Source: Serripes groenlandicus (Eukaryota > Mollusca > Bivalvia > Cardiida > Cardiidae). From it: DNA of 64,000 nt. Location: the NCBI GenBank assembly GCA_031761405.1, contig JASEVX010000011.1:13888996-13952995 (forward strand), given 5' to 3'. A program made the translations under genes and the position numbers. The notes under the pieces were generated by a model. It was not told where the DNA came from. It saw only the letters and a program-made list of their open reading frames with translations, and searched no databases. This document shows, piece after piece, positions 22,120 through 32,120 of this stretch (positions are counted from its first letter, which is position 1; each line of letters begins with the position of its first letter).

Positions 22120-22215
22120 GGATTGTTGGCTGAGCATCAAAGCTAATTGATTCACTATAGTGTCAGGATAAATAGAACAGCAAACTGGTTATCCAATCTA
22201 GGAAAGGCTGTGTCT
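22120..22215 (+). mobile_element. SINE body fragment
   Basis: GTGTCAGGATAAATAGAACAG and TTATCCAATCTAGGAAA match the second SINE family body. Confidence 0.45.
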
Positions 22216-22896
22216 CTTTATTGAGCACCCTACCAAAAAAATAAAAATCTTTTTTTTTTTTTTTTTTTTTACTACAACTACATAATATTGATAGAAAATG
22301 CAGTTTTATCATCTTACATGATGATCGTTAGTATTAAAAATGCCTGTTTTCTGCATTGGATATAGCCTAACAGTTTTTGCATTGCAGAAAGGGGAGGGGT
22401 ACCTCTCCCACCAACCCCGACAGTGTGTTTTAACCAACTTTGTGGAAACCTTGATCCAAGTGCTTAGAATGTTGGAAATACAAAATAACAGACCATGATT
22501 ATCTGCGTTTTCTCTCAAATATATTGTCAATTTTATCTCTGTTCAACTCAAATTATGAGGTCGGCGAGAAATGAAAAAATAAAATGAACTCAAAACTGTT
22601 TTATTTTTATTTCATTTTTGGAAAAAATTGTGCTGGCATTCTCGTAAAACATGAATTAAAAAAATGTTGGCCTAACTAGAAAAAAACCCAATACTGGCGT
22701 ACAAACAAACAAAATTAACCCTTTGCCTCCTTGAACCAATTTGTTGAAGCAAGTGTAACCAGTATCACGCCAGGACAGCATGCACATTCTCGCTGTGTGA
22801 CCAGGATCTATACTGTAGGCTGCTCAACTCATTGTTATCTTGATATTCCTTCATATTGTCTATGTACTATTCCAAATGCCAAGTCCATTTTCAAAC
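22216..22896. other. Non-coding spacer
   Basis: It contains a T run of about 27 (22243-22270) and AT-rich sequence. The short ORFs on both strands here have no supporting context. Confidence 0.45.
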
Positions 22897-23126
22897 TTAA
22901 CCCTTTCCCTCATACGACAATTCTGCAGCATACGACTTCGAACATATTTTGTCAAAAAATGGAAAATCTCTATAATTGAATGGATAACCTATGACTTAAA
23001 GTGGAAAACATTGTAGCAAAAGGAGAAATTGCTTGTTTTGAGCAATTTCTTCTTTTGTCACTATGTTTTCAAAAAGCTGTCTGCTGCAGAGGCGTCAGAA
23101 AGCGTCTATATGAGGGAAAGGGTTAA
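22897..23126 (-). mobile_element. MITE family A copy, TTAA-flanked
   Basis: TTAA at 22897-22900 and 23123-23126; apex GCTTGTTTTGAGC, with one mismatch in the stem. Confidence 0.92.
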
Positions 23127-23228
23127 AGCCAAGATATGTTGTAGATCTGGAAGTCTGTCTGCAGAGAACCTATAATAAAGGCATATTTAAATAAAGATTT
23201 CACAATATATGCGCCAGACCCATGATAT

Positions 23229-23456
23229 CACTTTCCCACATACAACAAATCTGCACAGACGACTTTGAAAATGTCTAAGAAAATGCTCAGACAATCCCTT
23301 TAAAAGAAAGAACAATAATTTGAAAGAGTTAAAAAACATGGTGGCAAAAGGAGAAATTGCTTGTTTTGAACAATTTCTCCTTTTGTCACATTAATTGTTT
23401 TCAAAGGTCGTCTGCTGCTGATGCGTCAAAATGTGTCTTTAGGTGGGAAAGGGGTA
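23229..23456 (-). mobile_element. MITE family A copy, diverged ends
   Basis: CTTTCCCACATACAACAAAT at the left and GGTGGGAAAGGGGTA at the right, with no clean TTAA. The hairpin GCTTGTTTTGAAC is flanked by GGAGAAATT/AATTTCTCC. Confidence 0.7.
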
Positions 23457-23593
23457 TTGCATACTCTTGGTTGGTTTCTCCCAGTATATTGATACATTTG
23501 TGTCTCGGTCTAAAACGTACCATTTTCGTTCTTCCCGCAATTTCACCCATAATCCATATTATATTGACTCATATTCAGAAGATGGAATTTGAA

Positions 23594-23755
23594 AATAAAT
23601 CGGAAAGAGGAGCAATTGCTCATGATGAACCATTTCTCCTTTTCTCATACTGTTTTCAACTCTTTTCAGTGATGAAATCTTTTATTTATAGAGATTTTCC
23701 AAATATTAATTGCTTAGATGTTTTTAAAGATGTATGTTGTACTGGTGGGAAATGC
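23594..23755 (+). mobile_element. MITE family A right half
   Basis: It begins inside the left hairpin region (AGAGGAGCAATTGCTCATGA) and ends GGTGGGAAATGC next to the TTAA of the following copy. Confidence 0.55.
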
Positions 23756-23988
23756 TTAACCCTTTCCCTCATAAAACAATTCTGCAGCAGACGAATTTGA
23801 ACATATACTTTGTCAAAAAATAGAAAATCTCTATAATTGAATGGATAACCTACGACTGAAAGTGGAAAAACATTGTGACAAAAGGAGAAATTGCTCGTTT
23901 TGAGCAATTTCTTCTTTTGTCACTATGTTTTCAAAAAGCCGTCTGCTGCAGAGGCATCAGAAAGCGTCTATATGAGGAAAATGCTTAA
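23756..23988 (-). mobile_element. MITE family A copy, TTAA-flanked
   Basis: TTAA at 23756-23759 is shared with the preceding half copy; the right TTAA is 23985-23988. Apex GCTCGTTTTGAGC. Confidence 0.9.
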
Positions 23989-24108
23989 GAAAATATAGTT
24001 GTTTCCGTGTCGTCTGCTCCCTGCACTTAGGGATCATTTCACCGTATAGTCAGTCCGTTTTGTCTTGTAATCCATCAATACTTCGCATTAATAAGTAACA
24101 AAATCTGT

Positions 24109-24344
24109 TTAACCCTTTCCCACATACAGAAAAAGCTGAAGTAGGACTTTGAAAATATCCAGGCAAAAAATCAAATAAATCTCTATAAATGGACAGTATG
24201 GTAAATGAAAACTTAATAAATAAGTTGAATACATTGTGAAAAAAAGAGAAAGTGCTCATTATGAGCAATTTCTCTTTTTTCCACAATGTTTATAAAAGCT
24301 ACAGATGTGTCTAAAAGTGTCCCTACATGGGAAAGGTGTAACCC
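24109..24344 (-). mobile_element. MITE family A copy, head of a two-copy chain
   Basis: TTAACCCTTTCCCACATACA at the left; the right end CATGGGAAAGG runs into GTGTAACCCTTTCCC of the next copy. Apex GCTCATTATGAGC with AGAAA/TTTCT arms. Confidence 0.8.
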
Positions 24345-24561
24345 TTTCCCACATACAACAAATCTGCAGCAGATGACTTTGAAAACATTGTGACAAAAAA
24401 AAATGACCATAAAAGATAGCTTAATTGTTAAAAAAAGTTGAAAACATTTTTGCCAAAGGTCAAATTACTCATGATGATCGATTTCACCTTTGGCCACAAT
24501 GTTTTCAAAAGTCGTCAGCTGATATTGCATCAAAATGTGTCTGCAGGTGGGAAAGGGTTAA
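24340..24561 (-). mobile_element. MITE family A copy, second in the chain
   Basis: It abuts the previous copy through a degenerate GTAA junction; the right TTAA is 24558-24561. The apex has decayed (CTCATGATGATCG). Confidence 0.8.
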
Positions 24562-24761
24562 TGAATCCCCTTCAAACATGCAACATTGATTTCTGACTTG
24601 ATTAAGAGAATGAAACAATTCAAGGAACATAACTCTAATATTTAATATTGGAAGTATGTATCACCGGCTTCAAATAGATGGCTTATCTATAATATATACC
24701 TTGCTCATTTAGAAATATATCCTATTAAAGACGATCGCGACCCCTGTGAAAAAGGTTCATG

Positions 24762-24893
24762 AACTCCTTTTGACACAATGTTTTCCACTTTTAGTCATAG
24801 GTTATCCATTCAATTATAGAGATTTTCTATTTTTTTGACAAAATATGTTCAAAGTCGTCTGCTGCAGAATTGTCGTATGAGGGAAAGGGTTAA
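24762..24893 (+). mobile_element. MITE family A right half
   Basis: It begins within the right hairpin arm (ACTCCTTTTGACACAATG). The intact right end has TTAA at 24890-24893. Confidence 0.75.
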
Positions 24894-25020
24894 GGAGGAT
24901 TAACCTGGTATTTTCCCACAGTATCTCTCTAATGACTCGACCAATCCCTTTGTTGTTGGTACTCAAAAGTATTGTCTCAGTGAGACGATTCTTTTGAGTA
25001 CCTACACCACAGGGTTTGAA
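24894..25020. mobile_element. Hairpin element D copy
   Basis: A palindrome centred on 24980 (GGTACTCAAAAGTATTGTCT against GACGATTCTTTTGAGTACC) has worn outer arms. The left part includes TTTTCCCACAGTATCTCTCT. Confidence 0.65.
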
Positions 25021-25346
25021 TGGCCGGTCACAGTTTTGATTCTGACACTAAATGTATATATATTACGTAAACACCGGTTTGAAAGTGTTATGGTCTTTGG
25101 ACAAACAGTGTTATTTAACCACAATGCACTTTGTACGATTGATCATGCGAGATTTGATTTTATTTGAAAAAAAGTCTGGTTACCTATGAATTTTAAGTTA
25201 AATTTCGATATATTTATATAAGATTGAAAAAAAATCTGAATATTTTATCATTGAATTTATTTTTTTGAAAATTTAGTGATTTTTTATGCATTGAATTTTA
25301 TTTAATTATTTTTAATGCTGTAATTTTTCGTGATGGCTATATTTTT

Positions 25347-25392
25347 ATGCCCCCCCGGAATCTCCGATTCGGGGGGCATATAGTTTTTGGCC

Positions 25393-25435
<43 letters not shown>

Positions 25436-26816
25436 ACGTCTGTCTGTCTGTCTGCACAAAAAAAACTTTAACCTTGACCACTACTTTTGAACCATAACAG
25501 GTACGGCTACCATATTTCACATGTGCATTCCTTGTGACATGACCTTTCTGTCAGTACCAAAATGTTTGACCTTGCGACCTTGACCTTTGACCTAGATGTA
25601 GTTTTGGCCTGTCTGCATGAAAAAAACTTTAACCTTGACCACTACTTTTGAACCATAACAGGTACGGCTACCATATTTCACATGTGTATTCCTTGTGACA
25701 TTAACTTTCTGTCAGTACCAAAATGTTTGACCTTGCGACCTTGACCTTTGACCTAGATGTTGCCATTCTCGAAAAAAACTTTAACCTTGGCCATTACTTT
25801 TGAACCATAACAGGTACGGCTACCATATTTCACATGTGTATTCCTTGTGACATGACCTTTCTGTCAGTACCAACATTTTTGACCTTGACCTTTGACCTAG
25901 ATGTTGCCATTCTCGAAAAAAACTTTAACCTTGGCCATTACTTTTGAACCATAACAGGTACGGCTACCATATTTCACATGTGTATTCCTTTTGACATGAC
26001 CTTTCTGTCAGTACCAACATTTTTGACCTTGACCTTTGACCTAGATGTTGCCATTCTCGAAAAAAACTTTAACCTTGGCCATTACTTTTGAACCATAACA
26101 GGTACGGCTACCATATTTCACATGTGTATTCCTTGTGACATGACCTTTCTGTCAGTACCAACATTTTTGACCTTGACCTTTGACCTAGATGTTGCCATTC
26201 TCGAAAAAAACTTTAACCTTGGCCATTACTTTTGAACCATAACAGGTACGGCTACCATATTTCACATGTGTATTCCTTGTGACATGACCTTTCTGTCAGT
26301 ACCAACATTTTTGACCTTGCGACCTTGACCTTTGACCTAGATATAGTTTTTGGCCTGTCTGCACGAAAAAAACTTTAACCTTGACCACTACTTTTGAACC
26401 ATAACAGGTACGGCTACCATATTTCACATGTGTATTCCTTGTGACATTACCTTTCTGTCAGTACCAAAATGTTTGACCTTGCGACCTTGACCTTTGACCT
26501 TTGACCTAGATGTTGCCATTCTCGAAAAAATCTTTAACCTTGGCCATTACTTTTGAACCATAACAGGTACGGCTACCATATTTCACATGTGTATTCCTTG
26601 TGACATGACCTTTCTGTCAGTACCAACATTTTTGACCTTGCGACCTTGACCTTTGACCTAGATGTTGCCATTCTCGAAAAAAACTTTAACCTTAACCACT
26701 TCTTTTGAACCATAACAGGTACGGCTACCATATTTCACATGTGTATTCCTTGTGACATGACCTTTCTGTCAGTACCAACAATTGGGGGGCATCAGTGTTT
26801 CACAAACACATCTTGT
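25347..26816 (+). mobile_element. Helitron2-like non-autonomous element 1 (ATGCCCCC family)
   Basis: The left end ATGCCCCCCCGG pairs locally with CCGATTCGGGGGGCAT. It is followed by a (GTCT)n run and about nine ~140-185 bp body units (AACCTTGACCACTACTTTTG, CATAACAGGTACGGCTACC, TTTGACCTAGATGTTGCC). Near the right end GGGGGGCAT (about 26783-26791) is the inverted copy of the left terminus, followed by a GTGTTTCACAAACAC hairpin and TCTTGTT. A terminal left repeat with a subterminal right repeat and a 3' hairpin is the pattern described for Helitron2/Helentron elements. No Rep/helicase is encoded. Confidence 0.75.
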
Positions 26817-27011
26817 TACCTTTAATTTTTCTAGTCATATAAGAGTGAAGTGTTGCCAAACAAATGCTGTAAAACTGAAAATGAAATTTGAAAAATTAAA
26901 AAATATATATATATATTACATAGGAAACAGCAGTCACATTTGCCAAAGTATGGGGTATACAAAAGAAAGGGCGGGGAAACTTTTCTAAGCCTGGTTACCC
27001 CATATTTTTAT

Positions 27012-27827
27012 TATCCCCCGCTTTTTCGAAGAAAAAAAAGGGGGGTTAGCAATTTCAGTTTGTCCGTCTGTCTGTCTGTCACACTTCGTTTCCATACAAT
27101 AACTGCCACAAACTTGGTTACACGGTTAAGTGCCTTAAGGGCTAGGCCAAGTTCGATCGTCACTTTTGGCGGACTTGATTTGGTGGAGTTATGGCCCCTT
27201 ATTTAACCAAAAATGTTGTTTGTTGCTGTTTCTGTGCAATAACTGCCACAAATGTGAACCGTTTTTTTTTCAAACTTGGTAACAAGGTTAAATGCCTTAA
27301 GGGCTAGGCCAAGTTCTATCGTCATTTTCGGCGGACTTTATTCGGTGGAGTTATTGCCCCTTATTTAACAAAAAATGTCGTTTGTTGCTGTTTCCGTGCA
27401 ATAACTGCCACAAATGTGAACTGTTTTTTTTCAAACTTGGTAACAAGGTTAAATGCCTTAAGGGCTAGGCCAAGTTCGATCGTCACTTTCGGCGGACTTT
27501 ATTCTGTGGAGTTATGGCCCCTTATTTAACAAAAAATGTTGTTTGTTGCTGTTTCCGTGCAATAACTGCCACAAATGTGAGCCGTTTTTTTTCAAACTTA
27601 GTAACAAGGTTAAATGCCTTAAGGGCTAGGCCAAGTTCGATCGTCATTTTCAGTGGACTTTATTCGATGGAGTTATGGCCCATTAATTAACAAAAAATGT
27701 TGTTTGTTGCTGTTTTTGTGCAATAACTGCCACAAATGGGAATCGTTTTTTTTTTCAAACTTGGTAACAACGTAAAATGCCTTTAGGGCTAGGCCAAGTT
27801 TGATCTTCACTTTCGGCAGACTTTATT
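27012..27827 (+). mobile_element. Helitron2-like element 2 (TATCCCCC family), 3' truncated
   Basis: TATCCCCCGCTTTTTCGAAG pairs with AAAGGGGGG; then GTCCGTCTGTCTGTCTG, then about five ~150 bp units (CAATAACTGCCACAAA, CCTTAAGGGCTAGGCCAAGT, GGAGTTATGGCCCCTTATTT). The right end is not found. Confidence 0.65.
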
Positions 27828-27959
27828 CCTACAATATTTCCTACAATTATGTTTTCAAAAAATGATGAAACTGTAGCGATCATCTTTAATCATACGTACA
27901 TATAGTTGTAAATAAAATATTTGAGATTGAGTAGATGAGAGAAATTTCCAATAATATCA

Positions 27960-28128
27960 GTTTCTCATTAATAATAGAAAACCTCTATAACCTATGTCTA
28001 AAAGTGGAAAACATTGTGTCAAAAGGAGAAATTGCTCGTTTTGAGCAATTTCTTCTTTTGTCACTATGTTTTCAAAAAGCCGTCTGCTGCAGAGGCGTCA
28101 GAAAGCGTCTATATGAGGGAAAGGGTTA
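27960..28128 (-). mobile_element. MITE family A right half
   Basis: It begins near AGAAAACCTCTATAACCTAT with a perfect GCTCGTTTTGAGC hairpin. The right end GGGAAAGGGTTA carries a mutated TTAA (TTAT). Confidence 0.75.
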
Positions 28129-28309
28129 TCACAGGTTTGACTTTATATCCTACCAATCGTAGTTGTAAATAAAATACTTTAGATTGAGTGAGTAAATGAG
28201 AGAAATTGCCAATAATATCAGTTTCTCATTGTCCCTACAAATTTCAAACAGTGGTCAGCTGCAAATTCCCGATGACATCTAAGGTCTCAGAACAGTGTCA
28301 TTCAATTAT

Positions 28310-28553
28310 TAGCCCCTCGGCTAACGAAGTTTGCGATGGGGATATAGTAACGGGATTGTTTGTCCGTCCATGCATCCGTCCGTAACAACCTTGTGACCAC
28401 TGTACCTTGAACATCCTTCGATCGATCTTAACCAAACTTAGTATATGGCAAGGTCTAGAAGCCTATTTATTTTCAAAGTCATAGGTTAAAGGTCAAGGTC
28501 AAAATTGGACTTTGAATACCGAGGGGAGGCATCCGCTTTGCGGTGCCCTTGTT
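28310..28553 (+). mobile_element. Helitron2-like element 5, short and complete
   Basis: Only 244 bp, so the design is easy to read. Left end TTAGCCCCTCGGCTAA (self-pairing); a TTTGTCCGTCCATGCATCCG microsatellite-like stretch; one body unit with AAAGGTCAAGGTCAAA; then CCGAGGGG, the inverted copy of the left CCCCTCGG; then the hairpin GGCATCCGCTTTGCGGTGCC and CTTGTTTTT. Confidence 0.75.
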
Positions 28554-28625
28554 TTTTTCAAACCCTTGCCCACATACAACAGTAGATGACTTTACAAATA
28601 TCTAGTCAAAATACAGAATATCTCT

Positions 28626-28776
28626 TTAACCCTTTCCCTCATACGACAATTCTGTAGCGGACGAATAGAAAATCTCTATAATTGAATGGATAACCTATGA
28701 CTTAAAGTGGAAAACATTGTGTCAAAAGGAGAAATTGCACGTTTTGTGCAATTTCTTCTTTTGTCACTATGTTTTT
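28626..28776 (-). mobile_element. MITE family A, left part, split by a DIRS element
   Basis: TTAA at 28626-28629 and apex GCACGTTTTGTGC. The copy stops in CTATGTTTT where the DIRS element begins; the missing right part (CAAATAGCCGTCTGC... to TTAA) is at 40448-40504. About 20 bp near the left CTGCAGCAG equivalent are deleted. Confidence 0.88.
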
Positions 28777-28790
28777 ATGTCAAAAATACA

Positions 28791-28938
28791 TTACCAGTCA
28801 TTTAATACCTGATATATAATCTCTACACCCTTAATTCATCCAGAAAAAGAACTCGCCTTGCGTATTCCTCACGTATATGTGATATACACGGTTGCCCGTA
28901 AGAGCGGGAAAGCACGTGATATCTTGCCACTTTCATTT
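28791..28938 (+). repeat. DIRS left inverted terminal repeat
   Basis: TTACCAGTCATTTAATACCT onward to TATCTTGCCACTTT is the reverse complement of 40257-40403, near-identical over about 147 bp. The few outer bases to 28772 differ from the right end and are instead matched by the first half of the internal complementary region. Confidence 0.92.
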
Positions 28939-29443
28939 CTGGATCCACCAGCTAGACAGCTAAGAATTTACACATTATTTTCTAATTATTCTTTTCTTGG
29001 CTTTTTAAGGCCTATTGCCTTATTTAGTTGTTCATTCAGTTATATAACTGCATTAACAGATTTTCAACTGCATTTAAATGTTTAAATTATTGTTGTAATT
29101 GCTTGTTTTTGTAGGCGACAGCTAGCTGAAAAGCACGAGGTGGTTACCCCACCCATTATTTTCAGTTAATGTCTTCGGGTGCGGAACGTAATTGAGTTCA
29201 GACTTAAGTTAACGATGAGTTTCCAATCCCGTTATAGATGATACTTATGATGTTGTTGTATTTACATGTAATTATAACATAGACAAAAATTTATAAATTT
29301 TGTTTATAGATTATATACGTTCCGGGTTGTCACTCGGGTAGAAAAATAAAAAGTAGAAAAAAAAATTGAGAAATTTTTTTTTTGGTGTTATTTTGTGTTC
29401 TTTTCGTATATATTTGAATCATAAATATGTCACAAAAAGGTGA

Positions 29444-31777
29444 TCGGAGGCGTGGCTCGTGTCTTCGTGGTCGGTTTCTACGTGGAAACTGGTCAAGAAG
29501 GGTAAGACTAGCAGAAGCAGAAAGGGTAAGAGTGCCCCTAAAAAGGTTTCTCTAGTATCCTCGAGTGAAGCGGAGTTCGAGGGGTTTTCTCAATCGGACT
29601 CCGCGACTGTGTTAAGTGGCTTAAAGGTTAAGGCTGTACCTACTCCACTTAACACAAACGCACCTCCAAGTCTAGCTAGAGACAAGGAGGAGCGTGTTAA
29701 GGTAGCTTTGGATGCGCGTTGTTCGGTCGGGGAACTAAAGCCTTCGGGCCTGATACCGTACCGAAACAAGGTAGAGAGTGCTCAAGTGCTGGAGTCATCT
29801 TTCCTTGAACCGCATTATCTGTCGCCTGGTGTTGGGGCTCAACCAACACCACATCCTGAGCTACAGCAGTCTTCGGACTGCTGCAGGGTGCCGGATTACG
29901 ATGTCTGCGGACAGAGTTTTCCGGAGACTCTTGGTAGAACAGATTCACTACTGCCTATCACTAGTCAACCGGGTTTTGCTGGAGCTGGAAAGCAAGACCC
30001 AAATGCCGTGGCGCGACAGGTCCCCGGGCAACCGGGGCGTCATCTAGCGATGACGCGACCTGTCACCGGTCAGACGACCGGGCCAGTCAGTCAATTTGCC
30101 ATGGCTAGACAAGGTAGTCATTCACTTAGCGGTGAAATGACAGGGCTGCAGTCGAATAGCTACGACGCGGCCAGGCAGACGGTCACTCATTTAAATATGA
30201 CGCGACCAGGCAGACACTCATTTTACGATGAAGTGGCTAGCCAATCAGTCAAGCATGTAGCCATGTCTAGACAAGGTTCGGATCAATCATTTAATTATGA
30301 GACGACCAACCTACCGGTCACGCAGGTGAACATGACGCGGCAGGGAGTTAGTCAGTCATTTGGTAATGACGGGGCTAGACTACCTGTCGGTTATGAAAAC
30401 ATCTCACGACCAGACAGTCGCTCATTTGTTAATGACGCAACTAGTCAGCCAATTGCTTATGCAAACATGGCGCGTCCAGGCACGAGCTCTGTACTGAGTG
30501 ACCGGATTGATACAAATTATCATTCCATAGCGGGTCAACAACAGAGTGCGTGCACGAATAATCAGAGTATAGGTTACGGACCGACCTCTATTATTCACCC
30601 GTCTGGCTCCGGGTATGGGAACTCTTGTACAGAGAGATCTTTTCAATCCCCAAAGGGAACTGTGTACATCGTTAAAGATAACACTTTTCCCCAATACCTT
30701 CCACCGGTCCATTCAATGGAACCGGTCGGAAATAGACGGGAGTTCCAAGCCTACCGAGAGCATCAAAACCCAACGTATTTTGGGATGTCGAGGCATTCGG
30801 AGGGACATCTATTTAATAGACAGTCCTTGGAAAGGCAACCCCTGAAACAGAATACGTTAGCGCATTCTGATAAAGGGAGGGCTAAACCGTCCCATACGGT
30901 TAGTTATGCCCAGACAGTTGATCGAACACGACCGCTCTCGGCTGCGGAGAGAGGGTCCGTTCCGTTTGATCTCCAACAGAACATGGTTTCTTCGGAAAGT
31001 TCCATGTCTGAGTCCGACGTTGATCAACCGGTTGCAAGACCAGTTAGACGACGTCGAAATCGGATTCAGAGGACTAGGTACTCCCCCAGCTCTTCGTGTA
31101 ACGAAGATGAGGGAAGCCAGTCAGCTGCAGATAATGAGCCGACTGAAGAGCGTTGGTCTCTTCAACAGGCCATTAGCGAAGTATTTCGGGTAGTACCGGA
31201 TACTTTGTGCCCAAAGGTTGACGCTCCCCCTCGTCGGAAAAACCTTTCTAGCTTAGAGGAACTGAATGCGGAGATCACTACTCCGTCACAGTTACTACCT
31301 CAAGCTAACAATTTGGGCAGAATGGTGGAACAGCTTCAGTCAACCAGGTCTCTTGACTCAGTGGCTGCAGGCTGGTTCGTCCCAGGATCCATCTCGAAAG
31401 AATGGGTCTCTCCTAAGACGTATGTCACATCTAAGGAGTTCTTCCCGGTCAAGGTACCATCCTTGGACGGGGAAGCAGCTACACTTGGACTAGCTACGCC
31501 CGCCCATGTTTTAGTGAGTTCTAAATCATTAGAGAGGTGGGAGGCCAGAGCACGGCTAGGAGTAATGGTGGCATCTCACGATGACCATTTCGCGGTGGCT
31601 CTGTCCCTCTTAATGAAAGAGGAAAATGTCTCTAGCAAAGGCGCTAGTAGAATTTTAGAGGCCTTGGATACGGGCAACAGGCATCTGATGGCTCTGCAGT
31701 TGCAGAATGCCACAGAGTTAATGTCCACGAGGAGGGATGCATTTTTTGCATGCCCCTTCCTCATTGCTACAAATTAG
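29444..31777 (+). pseudogene. gag: DIRS gag-like protein, 3' frameshifted
   Basis: An open frame of about 770 codons lies directly after the left repeat region. It is rich in Q, S, P and R and contains a loose repeat with recurring ARQG/TRPG and NMTRQG motifs (about residues 190-340). The C-terminal third has the helical, SLEELNAE- and SRRDAF-like character of DIRS gag proteins. No ATG opens this frame: the ATG at 29427 is in another frame that stops within about 150 bp, so the start is also shifted or unusual. The frame stops at 31777, while the gag-like reading continues in another frame from the T6 run at 31742-31747, consistent with a one-base length change. Confidence 0.75.
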
Positions 31778-32120
31778 CAAGGACCGCCTGAGAGCCGCGC
31801 CCTTGGACTCCAAATTACTCCTGGGTGGAAGAGTAGCTGCGGTGACTGTGTCTGATGCGTCAGAACAGGCTAGACGCCTTTCGGCGAGCGCAGTTAGTGC
31901 TTTTGCTCAAGGTCAAAAACGCTCGGCAACGTCGACGTTTAAGAGCAAGCCTATGAAGCCTGTTCAGGCAAAGAAGCATAAACGGGATCCTAAGGCGTTT
32001 GTGCCTAGGCAATCCACTTCCACGGGTACTAAGTCGGCTAAACCGAAGGCTCCTTTTAAAACAGGGTCTAAGAATCGGCAGCCTTCAAAGTACAGCGCAG
32101 CCCCTAGGCCGCAGCCCTAG
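31737..32120 (+). pseudogene. gag: DIRS gag C-terminal tail in shifted frame
   Basis: It continues gag after the shift: a segment with KDRLRAAPLDSKLLLGGRVA, then a very basic tail rich in K, R, P and S, as expected for a nucleic-acid-binding gag C terminus. It ends at TAG before the RT domain and overlaps the start of the RT frame by about 120 bp. Confidence 0.75.

Noticed and set aside
28858..29085. 75-codon frame at the DIRS left end
   Set aside because: It lies in the inverted terminal repeat and leader and has no protein-like features or relation to gag.
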